A stretch of DNA of 64,000 nt, from NCBI GenBank assembly GCA_963718355.1, contig CAVQZA010000004.1:310001-374000 (forward strand), written 5' to 3'. The first letter of the stretch is position 1; the number at the start of each line of letters is the position of its first letter. The notes beneath the pieces were generated by a model. The model was not told where the DNA came from. It made no database searches and saw only the letters and a program-made list of their open reading frames with translations. Shown here in pieces: positions 16,927 through 24,087 of this stretch. Origin of the DNA: CAVQZA01 sp963718355. GTDB lineage: Bacteria; Actinomycetota; Thermoleophilia; Gaiellales; Gaiellaceae. Both the position numbers and the translations under genes were made by a program.

Positions 16927-18335
16927 GAGGGGAACACGACCTCGGCGCGCGTGCCGGCGGCGTCGCCGCGCAGCTCCAGGGTGCCGCCGAGCTCGTCGCG
17001 CACGAGCGCGCGGACGATCGAGAGCCCGGTGCCCGTCGCGTCCTCGGCGATCCCCGGGCCGTCGTCTGCGATCGACAGCAGCACGTCGCCGTTGCGGCGC
17101 GTCAGCTCGACCGAGACCGCGCTGCCGCCGTGCTCCAGCGCGTTCTGGAAGAGCTCGCTGAAGACCAGCGCCACGGCGGTCGCCTGATGGCCGGGCAGCT
17201 CGACCGGCTCGTCGAGCGCAGCGTCGACCGTCTTGCCCGAGACGAGCCCCTGGACGAGCATCGCCCGAAGCCGCGCGAGCAGCTCACCGAGGTCGACGTC
17301 GTCGTCATGGCGCTCGGTCAGCACCTCGTGCACCGCGGCGATCGCGAGGATCCTGTTTACGGAGTCGTCTAGAGCCTTCTGCGGGTCGATCTCACCGGTC
17401 GCGCGCGCCTGGAGGCGCAGCAGCGAGGCGACGGTCTGCAGGTTGTTCTTGACCCGATGATGGATCTCCTGGGCGAGCACGCCGCGCATCACCGCGCGGC
17501 CGTGCTCGAGCGCGACCGCCGCGTGATGGGCGATCGAGGCGAGCAACGCGCGCTCCTCGTCGGTGAACGGGGTGTCCCGGTCGGCCACGAGCTCACCGAT
17601 CTGGCGCCGCTTCCAGCGCAGCGGAGTGCGCACCGCATAGCCACCCGCGCGCCCCTCGGGCCACGCGATGCTGCCGTCCTCGAGCACGAGCGCCGCACCG
17701 GTCGCGTTCACGGCGTCCATCGTCGCCTTCACGATCGCCTCGATCGACTCCTCGAGGTAGAGCGACTCCGAGACCGCCTCGGAGATCCGCGCGAGCGCCT
17801 CGAGCTCGTCGACGCGAGCCTGCGCGTGCGCATAGAGCTTCGCGTGCTCGATCGTCTGCGCGACCTGGGCCGCGATCGCCACGAGCAGCTCGATCTCGTC
17901 GTCGTCGAAAACGCGAGGATTCCGCGTGCGGACGTTCAGCGCGCCGGCGAGCCGCTCCCGCGCGAGGATCGGCACCGCGAGGATCGACTCGTAGACCTCC
18001 TCGTGCAGGTTCGCGAAGGCCTTGAAGCGGTAGTCGAGATGCGCCTCGGCCGGGATCATGATCGGCGCGCGCTCGAGCGCCGCGGAACCGGTGATCCCCT
18101 CGCCCGGGCGCATGCGCGGCCGGCGGGTCAACTCCTCGACGCTCGTCCCGTGTGTGGCACGCAACACCAGCTCGTCGGCGCGCTCGTCGTAGAGGTAGAC
18201 GAAGCAGGCGTCGGCTTCGAGCGCTGCGGCGACCTTGCTCGCGACGAGGCCGAGCACCTCCTCGAGATCGAGCGTCGAGTTGACCGCGTCGATCGTCTCG
18301 ATGAGCAGATTGAAGTGTCGCTCGCGGGCGTCCAT
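16923..18335 (-). CDS. pdtaS: Sensor histidine kinase, PdtaS-like (GAF and HisKA_2)
   Basis: A soluble 470-residue kinase. Residues about 15-165 form a GAF domain, a second weaker GAF or PAS-like region spans 175-290, then the HisKA_2 dimer domain carries EIHHRVKNNLQTVASLL with the phosphorylated histidine near residue 302. The ATPase domain follows with NALEH (N box), DDGPG and GTGLSI. HisKA_2 kinases commonly partner ANTAR regulators, and the ANTAR gene overlaps its end. With no membrane segments it should sense a cytoplasmic signal. The ATG at 18335 has a leaderless promoter (TAAGAT, six bases before). Confidence 0.92.
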   Translation of the reverse strand: MDARERHFNLLIETIDAVNSTLDLEEVLGLVASKVAAALEADACFVYLYDERADELVLRATHGTSVEELTRRPRMRPGEGITGSAALERAPIMIPAEAHLDYRFKAFANLHEEVYESILAVPILARERLAGALNVRTRNPRVFDDDEIELLVAIAAQVAQTIEHAKLYAHAQARVDELEALARISEAVSESLYLEESIEAIVKATMDAVNATGAALVLEDGSIAWPEGRAGGYAVRTPLRWKRRQIGELVADRDTPFTDEERALLASIAHHAAVALEHGRAVMRGVLAQEIHHRVKNNLQTVASLLRLQARATGEIDPQKALDDSVNRILAIAAVHEVLTERHDDDVDLGELLARLRAMLVQGLVSGKTVDAALDEPVELPGHQATAVALVFSELFQNALEHGGSAVSVELTRRNGDVLLSIADDGPGIAEDATGTGLSIVRALVRDELGGTLELRGDAAGTRAEVVFPS

Positions 18336-18341
18336 CAGCTC

Positions 18342-18347
18342 ATCTTA
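18342..18347 (-). promoter_or_regulatory. -10 element TAAGAT of a probable leaderless promoter (pdtaS)
   Basis: On the reverse strand TAAGAT is followed by six bases and the ATG at 18335, with no ribosome-binding site. Confidence 0.55.
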
Positions 18348-18458
18348 GGGGCAGGAGGGATCGACTCCGGGACGGCGAATTCGCTTCGGTTCCGCGATGT
18401 GACAGGGCGGTTAACAAAGTCCTTACGTCCTGCGCGGGTTCTCTTCACAAGGCGCCGA

Positions 18459-18464
18459 TAGCCT
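18459..18464 (+). promoter_or_regulatory. -10 element TAGCCT of a probable leaderless promoter (84-aa protein)
   Basis: TAGCCT is followed by seven bases and GTG 18472. Confidence 0.5.
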
Positions 18465-18471
18465 CGGGCTT

Positions 18472-18726
18472 GTGAATGCCGTTGCTGTCGACCTGAGCCG
18501 CACGACTGGCTTCCTCGTGGCAGATCGACGTGGCCGGGTGATCGGCCGGGTCGAGTGCCCGATGTACGGTACGACGCCCGACGTTCCCGACGCATTGTCC
18601 GTGAAAGCCGGCCTGTTCAAGCGGCGGCGGCGGCTCGTGCCCGCGGACACGATCGACCAGATCGACGGCTCCAGCGGAGTGATCGGCCTCCGCGTCGAGC
18701 GCGAGTCGATCCGCCGCTTCCTCTAG
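18472..18726 (+). CDS. Small PRC-barrel-like protein, 84 aa
   Basis: The product has a DRRGRVIGRVECPMYG start and ends in SSGVIGLRVERESIRRFL, which fits a single PRC-barrel-like beta domain: a glycine-rich hairpin, a variable middle with a basic run (FKRRRRLVP), then a short strand and a final arginine-rich helix. PRC barrels occur in RimM and in photosynthetic reaction centre H subunits and bind proteins or RNA. It stands alone between pdtaS and glnA, which both run the other way, so no operon partner helps. It is followed by two strong hairpins. Confidence 0.65.
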   Translation: MNAVAVDLSRTTGFLVADRRGRVIGRVECPMYGTTPDVPDALSVKAGLFKRRRRLVPADTIDQIDGSSGVIGLRVERESIRRFL

Positions 18727-18755
18727 GCGTCCCGTTCTTCCCCTGAACGACCGCA

Positions 18756-18772
18756 GGCTCCCACCGGGAGCC
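18756..18772. terminator. Hairpin after the 84-aa gene
   Basis: GGCTCCC (18756-18762) pairs with GGGAGCC (18766-18772) around a three-base loop. It lies 30 bases past the stop of the small gene and has no T tract. It may help termination or protect the transcript end. Confidence 0.4.
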
Positions 18773-18790
18773 CACAGTCGGCCGTCAATC

Positions 18791-18818
18791 GACCCCGCCC
18801 TCCGCAGTGGGCGGGGTC
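18791..18818. terminator. Strong hairpin between convergent 84-aa gene and glnA
   Basis: GACCCCGCCC (18791-18800) and GGGCGGGGTC (18809-18818) form a ten-base GC-rich stem with an eight-base loop. It sits between two convergent genes, so a two-way terminator is likely, although no long T run follows on either strand. Confidence 0.6.
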
Positions 18819-18839
18819 GCTGAAGACAATACGACCCGT

Positions 18840-20237
18840 CTAGAGGGCTGACAAGTACCGATCCATCTCCCACTGCGAGAGCTGGACGCGATACTCATCC
18901 CACTCGCGCCGCTTGATCTCGACGTACCGCGGGAAGATGTGATCGCCGAGCGCCTTCTTCATCAGCGCGGACTCCGAAAGCGCGTCGACCGCCTCGCCGA
19001 GCGTCTGCGGCAGCGCCTCGATTCCCAGCTCTTTCCGCTCCTCGGTCGTGAGGTGGTAGAGGTTCTGGTCCATCGCCGGCTCGAGCTTGTACTTCTTCTC
19101 GATTCCCTCGAGCCCCGCGTGCAGCAGCGCCGCGAACGTGAGGTACGGGTTGCAGGCCGGGTCCGGACAGCGGAGCTCGGCACGGGTCGCCTGCTCGGAG
19201 CCCGGCTTGTAGAGCGGGATCCGCACGAGAGCCGAGCGGTTGCGCTGCGACCAGGCGACGTAGACCGGCGCCTCGTAGCCCGGCACGAGCCGCTTGTAGG
19301 AGTTGACCCACTGGGCGAAGATCGCCGACATCTCACGCGCGTGCGCGAGGAGCCCGGCGATGAAGGCCTTGGCCACCGGCGACAGGTGATTCGGGTCCTT
19401 CGCATCGAAGAACTGGTTGCGTCCACCTTTGAACAGCGACATGTGGGTGTGCATCCCCGAGCCGTTCTCGCCGAACAGCGGCTTCGGCATGAACGTCGCA
19501 TAGACGCCGCTCTTGGCTGCGATCTCCTTCACGATCAGCCGGTAGGTGATCGTGCGGTCGGCCATGTCGAGCGCGGACGCGTACCTCATGTCGATCTCGT
19601 GCTGGGAGGGGCCGACCTCGTGATGGTGGTACTCGATCGGGATCCCGACCGACTCGAGCGCGGCGATCGTATCGTCGCGGAGCTCGGTCGCGGCGTCCTG
19701 CGTCGTCATCGCGAAGTAGCCGCCCTCGTCGAGCGTCTCGGTGCCCGTCGAGTCCTTGAACAGGAAGTACTCGAGCTCGGGACCGACATTGAACGTGTCG
19801 AAGCCGAGCTTCTTCATCCGCTCGAGAGCGCGCCGCAAGACGTAACGCGGGTCGCCGTCGTATGGCTCGCCGTTCGGAGTCACGACATCGCAGATCATCC
19901 GGCCGACCTTGCGCTCGCCGGGCTGCCAGGGCATCAGCTGGAACGTGGTCGGATCCGGAATCGCGACCATGTCCGACTCCTCGATCCGATTGAAGCCGGT
20001 GATCGACGAGCCGTCGAAGCCCATCCCGTCGTTCAGCGCCTCGCCGATCTCGGCGGGCGTGATCGCAAAGCTCTTCAGGTGACCCTCGAGGTCGGTGAAC
20101 CAGAACAGGACGGACTCGATCTTCTCGTCCTTGATCCGCTTCAGCACCGCCCGCCGGTCGACCAGGCTCGACGTCGCGCGGTCCTTGCTCTTGACCGTCC
20201 GCGATACCGGAGCCTTCCGCGGTGTAGTTGCAGCCAT
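18840..20237 (-). CDS. glnA: Glutamine synthetase type I
   Basis: Assimilates ammonia onto glutamate using ATP. The 465-residue protein has the beta-grasp start, GMGFDGSSITGF (about 71-82), the active-site block VGPELEYFLF with metal-binding glutamates, HHHEVGPSQHEID, and the ATP-binding PLFGENGSGMHTHMS. After NLYHLTTEERKELGIEALP the text resembles the alpha branch, which is feedback-inhibited rather than adenylylated, but this is a judgement from motif appearance. It starts at ATG 20237 after GGGAGG. Only about 19 bases separate a terminator hairpin from the start codon, so expression must pass through that terminator. PdtaS and the ANTAR regulator lie just downstream. Confidence 0.95.
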   Translation of the reverse strand: MAATTPRKAPVSRTVKSKDRATSSLVDRRAVLKRIKDEKIESVLFWFTDLEGHLKSFAITPAEIGEALNDGMGFDGSSITGFNRIEESDMVAIPDPTTFQLMPWQPGERKVGRMICDVVTPNGEPYDGDPRYVLRRALERMKKLGFDTFNVGPELEYFLFKDSTGTETLDEGGYFAMTTQDAATELRDDTIAALESVGIPIEYHHHEVGPSQHEIDMRYASALDMADRTITYRLIVKEIAAKSGVYATFMPKPLFGENGSGMHTHMSLFKGGRNQFFDAKDPNHLSPVAKAFIAGLLAHAREMSAIFAQWVNSYKRLVPGYEAPVYVAWSQRNRSALVRIPLYKPGSEQATRAELRCPDPACNPYLTFAALLHAGLEGIEKKYKLEPAMDQNLYHLTTEERKELGIEALPQTLGEAVDALSESALMKKALGDHIFPRYVEIKRREWDEYRVQLSQWEMDRYLSAL

Positions 20238-20256
20238 GTTTTCCTCCCTGTAAACG

Positions 20257-20290
20257 AAAAAAGCCCCGAGCGCGACTTCGCGCCCGAGGC
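20257..20290 (-). terminator. Intrinsic terminator in the glnA leader (probable attenuator)
   Basis: On the reverse strand 20290-20278 (GCCTCGGGCGCGA) pairs with 20275-20263 (TCGCGCTCGGGGC) over about 13 positions with two wobble pairs, followed by six T residues (20262-20257). The glnA start is at 20237. The 19 bases in between hold the ribosome site and leave no room for a promoter, so glnA transcripts must read through. It could also end the upstream ABC operon, whose last gene stops at 20341. An upstream stem ACGTC/GACGT in the leader, and GGCGACGTTGCC, which shares bases with the terminator, are possible switching elements. Confidence 0.75.
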
Positions 20291-20340
20291 AACGTCGCCT
20301 TCAAGACGTGCGGAGTCTACACCATCACCCGATCAAAGCA

Positions 20341-21177
20341 TCATCCCGACCGCTTAAGCTTGCCGTGCTTCTTCGCGTACCGCTCACCGCGGCCGAAGAC
20401 CCAGAGCCCGAGCGGGATCGAGACGATCCCGATCAGGATCAGCGGCCAGATGTCGCCCCACAGCGCCTGGACACCGGCGCCTTCGAGGATCGCGGCCCGG
20501 ATCCCACGCAGCGCGTAGGTCGCCGGCGAGATCGTCGAGAGCCACTGCATCCACTGCGGCAGCACGCTCGTCGGGTAGTAGACGCCCGAAACGACCAGCA
20601 GCAGCCCCTGCGCGACGAAGCCGAGCTGCGAGCCCTTCTCCGGCGAGATCAGCGGCAGCACCGCGGTCATCATCCCGATCCCGATGAACGAGACCGACGC
20701 GATGGCGAGGATCAGCAGCGCCGAGGCGAAGTTCGCGTCCGGCATCGAGAGGCTGAAGAACGCCGCGACCACGGCGAAGAGCAGCGCCGCGCGAACGACG
20801 CCGTAGGCCACTGCGAACACGCCCATTCCGATCAGGTGCACCGGGCGCGAGAGTGGCGCCATGAACGTGTACTCGATTGTCCCCTCCCAGCGCTCCCAGG
20901 CAACGGTCTCGGTGAGGATCTCGAAGATGATCCCGAGGTAGGCCCAGATCACCGCGCCGATCAGCAGCACGGTCGTCAGCTCGTTCACGTTCACCGTGCC
21001 CCCGGCGGCCTTGACCCCGTCGGCGATGAAGACGATCGAGAGCGTGTTCGCGACGGTCCAGAAGAAGAATGCGAGCTCCCACCACGCGTAGCGCTTCACC
21101 AGGTACCAGTTGCGCTCGACGATCCCGCCGAGCCCGACCAGCTCGTGGCGGAACGAGAACGTCCTGTCACCGATCAT
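20341..21177 (-). CDS. ABC-2 type exporter permease
   Basis: A 278-residue membrane protein with about six hydrophobic segments and the ABC-2 pattern in its last third: GLLLVVSGVYYPTSVLPQWMQW and ISPATYALRGIRAAILEG. Its ATG overlaps the stop of the ATPase gene (ATGA), so the two form one transporter. Such pairs export lipids, polysaccharides or drugs; the substrate cannot be told. The stop is about 50 bases before the glnA leader hairpin. Confidence 0.88.
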   Translation of the reverse strand: MIGDRTFSFRHELVGLGGIVERNWYLVKRYAWWELAFFFWTVANTLSIVFIADGVKAAGGTVNVNELTTVLLIGAVIWAYLGIIFEILTETVAWERWEGTIEYTFMAPLSRPVHLIGMGVFAVAYGVVRAALLFAVVAAFFSLSMPDANFASALLILAIASVSFIGIGMMTAVLPLISPEKGSQLGFVAQGLLLVVSGVYYPTSVLPQWMQWLSTISPATYALRGIRAAILEGAGVQALWGDIWPLILIGIVSIPLGLWVFGRGERYAKKHGKLKRSG

Positions 21178-21983
21178 GCGAACACCTCCCTGTCCTCGTC
21201 GTCCTCGTGCTCGAACGCGCGCCCGGTGGCGGCGAAGAACGCGTCCTCGAGCGTCTCGGCGGCGAACCGCGCGAGCAGCTCGTCGACGGGCTCGAGGCAC
21301 AGCAGCTCGCCGCGGTCGAGGATCCCGATGCGCTCTGCCAGTGCCTCCGCCTCGGCGAGGTCGTGCGTGCAGAGCAGGATCGTTGCGTCGTGCTCGGCCC
21401 GCACCTCGCGGATGAAGTCCTGCACCTCGAGCTTGGAGCGCGGGTCGAGCCCGGTCGTCGGCTCGTCGAGCAGCAGCAGCACCGGCGAGGTGAGCAGCGC
21501 CCGGGCGAGCGCGACCTTCTGCTGCATCCCGCGTGAGAGGTGCTCCATCGGCTCGCTGCGCCGCTCGGACGGGAACCCGACCCGCTCCAGGATCTGGGGG
21601 ATCCGGTCGCGCGTCTCCGACGGAGGCATCCCGTAGAAACGGGCCGCGTAGCCGAGATTCTCGGCGGCGGACATCTTCTTGAAGAACGAGGCCTCGACGG
21701 ACACGCGGTTGACGAGCCGGCGCACCGCGCGCTCACCCGCGACGACGTCGTGGCCGAAGACCCTGGCCGAGCCGCCGTCGGGGAGGAGCAGCGTCGAGAG
21801 GACACGGACGAGCGTCGACTTCCCCGAGCCGTTCTGGCCGAGGATCGCCACGCACTCGCCGCGCTCGATCTCGAGGCTGACGTCCTTGATCGCGGGGACC
21901 GCCCGCTTGGGTGCGAACCGGCCCGCGCGCCGGTCGCGGCGGAGAAACTCCTTGCGTAAATTCACTACTTCGACAGCGAGCAT
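21174..21983 (-). CDS. ABC-2 type exporter ATPase
   Basis: The 269-residue ATP-binding subunit has Walker A GQNGSGKSTLV (about residues 51-61), a signature LSRGMQQKVALARAL, Walker B VLLLLDEPTTGLDP and switch histidine CTHD. LSRGM in place of LSGGQ is common in ABC-2 exporters. ATG 21983 is chosen because GAAGGAG lies eight bases upstream; an earlier in-frame TTG would add seven residues and overlap that ribosome site. It is cotranscribed with the overlapping permease gene. Confidence 0.92.
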   Translation of the reverse strand: MLAVEVVNLRKEFLRRDRRAGRFAPKRAVPAIKDVSLEIERGECVAILGQNGSGKSTLVRVLSTLLLPDGGSARVFGHDVVAGERAVRRLVNRVSVEASFFKKMSAAENLGYAARFYGMPPSETRDRIPQILERVGFPSERRSEPMEHLSRGMQQKVALARALLTSPVLLLLDEPTTGLDPRSKLEVQDFIREVRAEHDATILLCTHDLAEAEALAERIGILDRGELLCLEPVDELLARFAAETLEDAFFAATGRAFEHEDDEDREVFA

Positions 21984-22095
21984 GCGTGCAACTCCTTCGG
22001 GCAAGAACGGACACGGAAGCAGGGCGCCTGCCGAAAACGGCGGCGCGCGCGAGGACCTGTGTCAGCCGAAGAAACGCATTACGCGCGGGAGAGTA

Positions 22096-22824
22096 CTACG
22101 CGAGGAGCGCTTGCGCCAGGGTGATCTTCCCGAGCCAGAGCGCGCTCCCGAGCACTGCGCCCTCGCAGCCGAGCTCCCGGAGACGGCGGAGATCCCCGAC
22201 TCCGGAGATCCCGCCGGCGGCGAGCACGGGCAGCTCGGAGGCGGAGAGCACCTCCTGGAGCAGCTCGAGGTCGGGGCCCTCTAGCGAGCCGTCGCGGCGG
22301 ACGTTCGTGACGAGCAGGCGCGCGACGCCCGCCTCGGCGCAGCGCCGGACGAGCTCGGTCGCGGTGAGCTCGGTGGCCTCCGTCCAGCCGTCGAGCGCGA
22401 CGTGCCCGTCGCGGACATCGACTGCGACGACGAGCCCTTCGGCAAAGCGGGCCGCCGCCTCGTTCAGGAAGTCGGGGCTCGCCGCGGCCGTGCCCACGAG
22501 CACGCGCGAGGCGCCGGCCGCGAGCGCGGCGTCGATCGCATCGAGGTTGCGGTACCCACCGCCGACCTGCACCGGCACGCCTCCCGCCGCCGCCACGATG
22601 CGCGCGAGCAGCCCCTGCGAAGGAGCGCCGGAAAAGGCGCCGTCGAGGTCGACGAGGTGAAGAAGCTGCGCGCCCTCGGCCACGAACCGCTCCGTCGCCT
22701 CGACCGGGTCGCCACCCTCGACGATCACGCGCTCGCGCTCGCCCTGCGCGAGCCGGACACAGCGCCCCTCGAGCACATCGAGGGCGGGGGCGATGAGGAA
22801 ACTCTTGCGACTCTGATTTATCAT
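22096..22824 (-). CDS. hisA: Phosphoribosylformimino-AICAR isomerase HisA
   Basis: Catalyses the Amadori rearrangement in histidine synthesis. The 242-residue TIM barrel has PALDVLEGRCVRLAQG with the catalytic Asp, HLVDLDGAFSG, QVGGGYRN and, in the second half, AVDVRDGHVALDGW followed by AAGGISGVGDL; both phosphate-binding glycine motifs are intact. In many actinobacteria this enzyme (PriA) also does the TrpF reaction; this cannot be judged here. Unlike the other his genes it is divergent from hisR. ATG 22824 lies inside a palindrome and follows the reverse-strand -10 TACCAT by six bases. Confidence 0.93.
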   Translation of the reverse strand: MINQSRKSFLIAPALDVLEGRCVRLAQGERERVIVEGGDPVEATERFVAEGAQLLHLVDLDGAFSGAPSQGLLARIVAAAGGVPVQVGGGYRNLDAIDAALAAGASRVLVGTAAASPDFLNEAAARFAEGLVVAVDVRDGHVALDGWTEATELTATELVRRCAEAGVARLLVTNVRRDGSLEGPDLELLQEVLSASELPVLAAGGISGVGDLRRLRELGCEGAVLGSALWLGKITLAQALLA

Positions 22825-22843
22825 GCTAACATGGTAACATGAT
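22820..22843. promoter_or_regulatory. Imperfect 24-bp palindrome, probable operator between hisA and hisR
   Basis: ATCATG (22820-22825) and CATGAT (22838-22843) are perfect inverted arms; ten of the twelve positions match across the full dyad, whose centre holds CATG. It covers the hisA start codon and the reverse -10 at 22831-22836 and lies just before the hisR ATG at 22852. In a 70% G+C genome this AT-rich dyad stands out. The adjacent TrpR-family gene makes it a likely self-regulated histidine operator. Confidence 0.65.
22831..22836 (-). promoter_or_regulatory. -10 element TACCAT of a probable leaderless hisA promoter
   Basis: On the reverse strand TACCAT is followed by GTTAGC and the ATG at 22824. 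It lies in the exact centre of the palindrome, so a protein bound there would block transcription. Confidence 0.55.
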
Positions 22844-22851
22844 GATACAGA

Positions 22852-23190
22852 ATGGCCAGTAAGAAGCGTCAGACCCCCGCGCCGGAGTTGCCCTCACATG
22901 CGCTCGACGAAGTACCCGCAACCCTCGGCAGCCTCGCCGACGCGATGCTCACCCTCCGCAGCCGCGAGGAGCTCCTCCGCTTCCTCCGCGACCTCTGCAC
23001 CGCCCCCGAGCTCGAGGCGCTCACCCATCGCTGGGAGATCGTCAACCTGCTCGAGCAGCGCGTGCCCTACCTCGAGATCGCGAGTCGCGTGGGTACCTCG
23101 ACGACGACCGTCACCCGCGTTGCGCAATGGTTTCGCAACGGCACCGGCGGCTACCGGCTCGCTCTCGACCGTGTCGCCAAGAAGCGCTAG
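22852..23190 (+). CDS. hisR: TrpR-like regulator of the YerC/YecD family, probable histidine repressor
   Basis: The 112-residue protein belongs to the TrpR superfamily: LRDLCTAPELEALTHRWEIV (about 46-65) is the family helix pair, LLEQRVPYLEIASRVGTSTTTVTRVAQWF is the helix-turn-helix (about 67-95). YerC/YecD proteins have been linked to histidine-gene regulation in Firmicutes under the name HisR. Here it is the first gene of the his operon and divergent from hisA, with a palindrome between them, which supports the same role. No ribosome site precedes the ATG; GATGAT five bases upstream may be its -10. hisG follows after nine bases. Confidence 0.85.
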   Translation: MASKKRQTPAPELPSHALDEVPATLGSLADAMLTLRSREELLRFLRDLCTAPELEALTHRWEIVNLLEQRVPYLEIASRVGTSTTTVTRVAQWFRNGTGGYRLALDRVAKKR

Positions 23191-23199
23191 GAGGACACC

Positions 23200-24087
23200 G
23201 TGAGCTCCGATTTCCCGCGCGCCGGCGAGGACGGTCGCCTGTCGCTTGCCGTCCCGTCCAAAGGACGCATGGCCGCGCCCGCGCTCGAACTCTGCGCCGC
23301 CGCCGGCCTCAGCTTCGAGGCGGGCGAGCGCTCGCTGTTGATCCCGTGTCGCAACGCGCCCGTCGACCTGCTCCTCGTGCGCGCGCACGACATTCCCGAG
23401 TACGTGCAGGACGGCGTGGTGCACGCCGGGATCACCGGCGCGAACCTCGTCGCCGAAGCCGAGTCCGACGTCGTGATGGTCTGCGAGCTCGGCTTCGCCC
23501 GCTGCACGCTCGAGGCCGCCGTGCCGATGGACGCGCCGCAGCAACAGCTCGCAGATCTCGGTGGCCTCCGCATCGCCACCGCCTACCCGCGCACGACGCG
23601 CGCCGCCTTCGCACGCCTGCGGATCGACGCCGAACTCGTCACCGTCTCCGGCTCCGTCGAGGCATCGCCTCGGCTCGGCCTCTCCGACGCCGTGGTCGAC
23701 CTCGTCTCGACCGGCTCGACGGCGACCGCAAACGGCCTGCGCCGCATCGGCAAGCTGCTCGACTCGCAGGCCGTCCTGATCGCCGGCGGCGCCGTCCTCG
23801 ACGGCAACGGCGCGCTACTCGAGCGGCTGCGGCTGATGCTCGAGGGCGTGGTCGCGGCACGGCGCCGGCGCTACGTGATGATGAACGCGCCGGAAGCCTC
23901 GCTCGAGCAGATCCGCGGCCTGCTGCCGAGCATGGGCGCGCCGTCGGTGCTCCCGCTTGCCGAGCCCGGCCAGATCGCGATCCACGCTGCAGTCGACGTC
24001 GACGACGTCTGGAACCTGCTCCAGCCGCTCAAGGCCGCGGGCGCCACGTCGATCCTCGTGATTCCAGTCGAACGCCTGATCCCATGA
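23200..24087 (+). CDS. hisG: ATP phosphoribosyltransferase HisG, long form
   Basis: Joins ATP and PRPP as the first step of histidine synthesis. The 295-residue protein is the long form: two periplasmic-binding-protein-like lobes with LAVPSKGRM near the start and the PRPP loop DLVSTGSTATANGL (about 167-180), then a C-terminal ACT-like regulatory domain (about 215-295) that usually binds histidine for feedback inhibition. No hisZ is needed with the long form. GTG 23200 follows GGAGG. The stop overlaps hisD (ATGA). Confidence 0.94.
   Translation: MSSDFPRAGEDGRLSLAVPSKGRMAAPALELCAAAGLSFEAGERSLLIPCRNAPVDLLLVRAHDIPEYVQDGVVHAGITGANLVAEAESDVVMVCELGFARCTLEAAVPMDAPQQQLADLGGLRIATAYPRTTRAAFARLRIDAELVTVSGSVEASPRLGLSDAVVDLVSTGSTATANGLRRIGKLLDSQAVLIAGGAVLDGNGALLERLRLMLEGVVAARRRRYVMMNAPEASLEQIRGLLPSMGAPSVLPLAEPGQIAIHAAVDVDDVWNLLQPLKAAGATSILVIPVERLIP

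Noticed and set aside
20238..20340. ANTAR paired hexaloop RNA motif in the glnA leader.
   Set aside because: No pair of short stems with six-base loops carrying A1 and G4 could be drawn; left as an open question instead of a feature.
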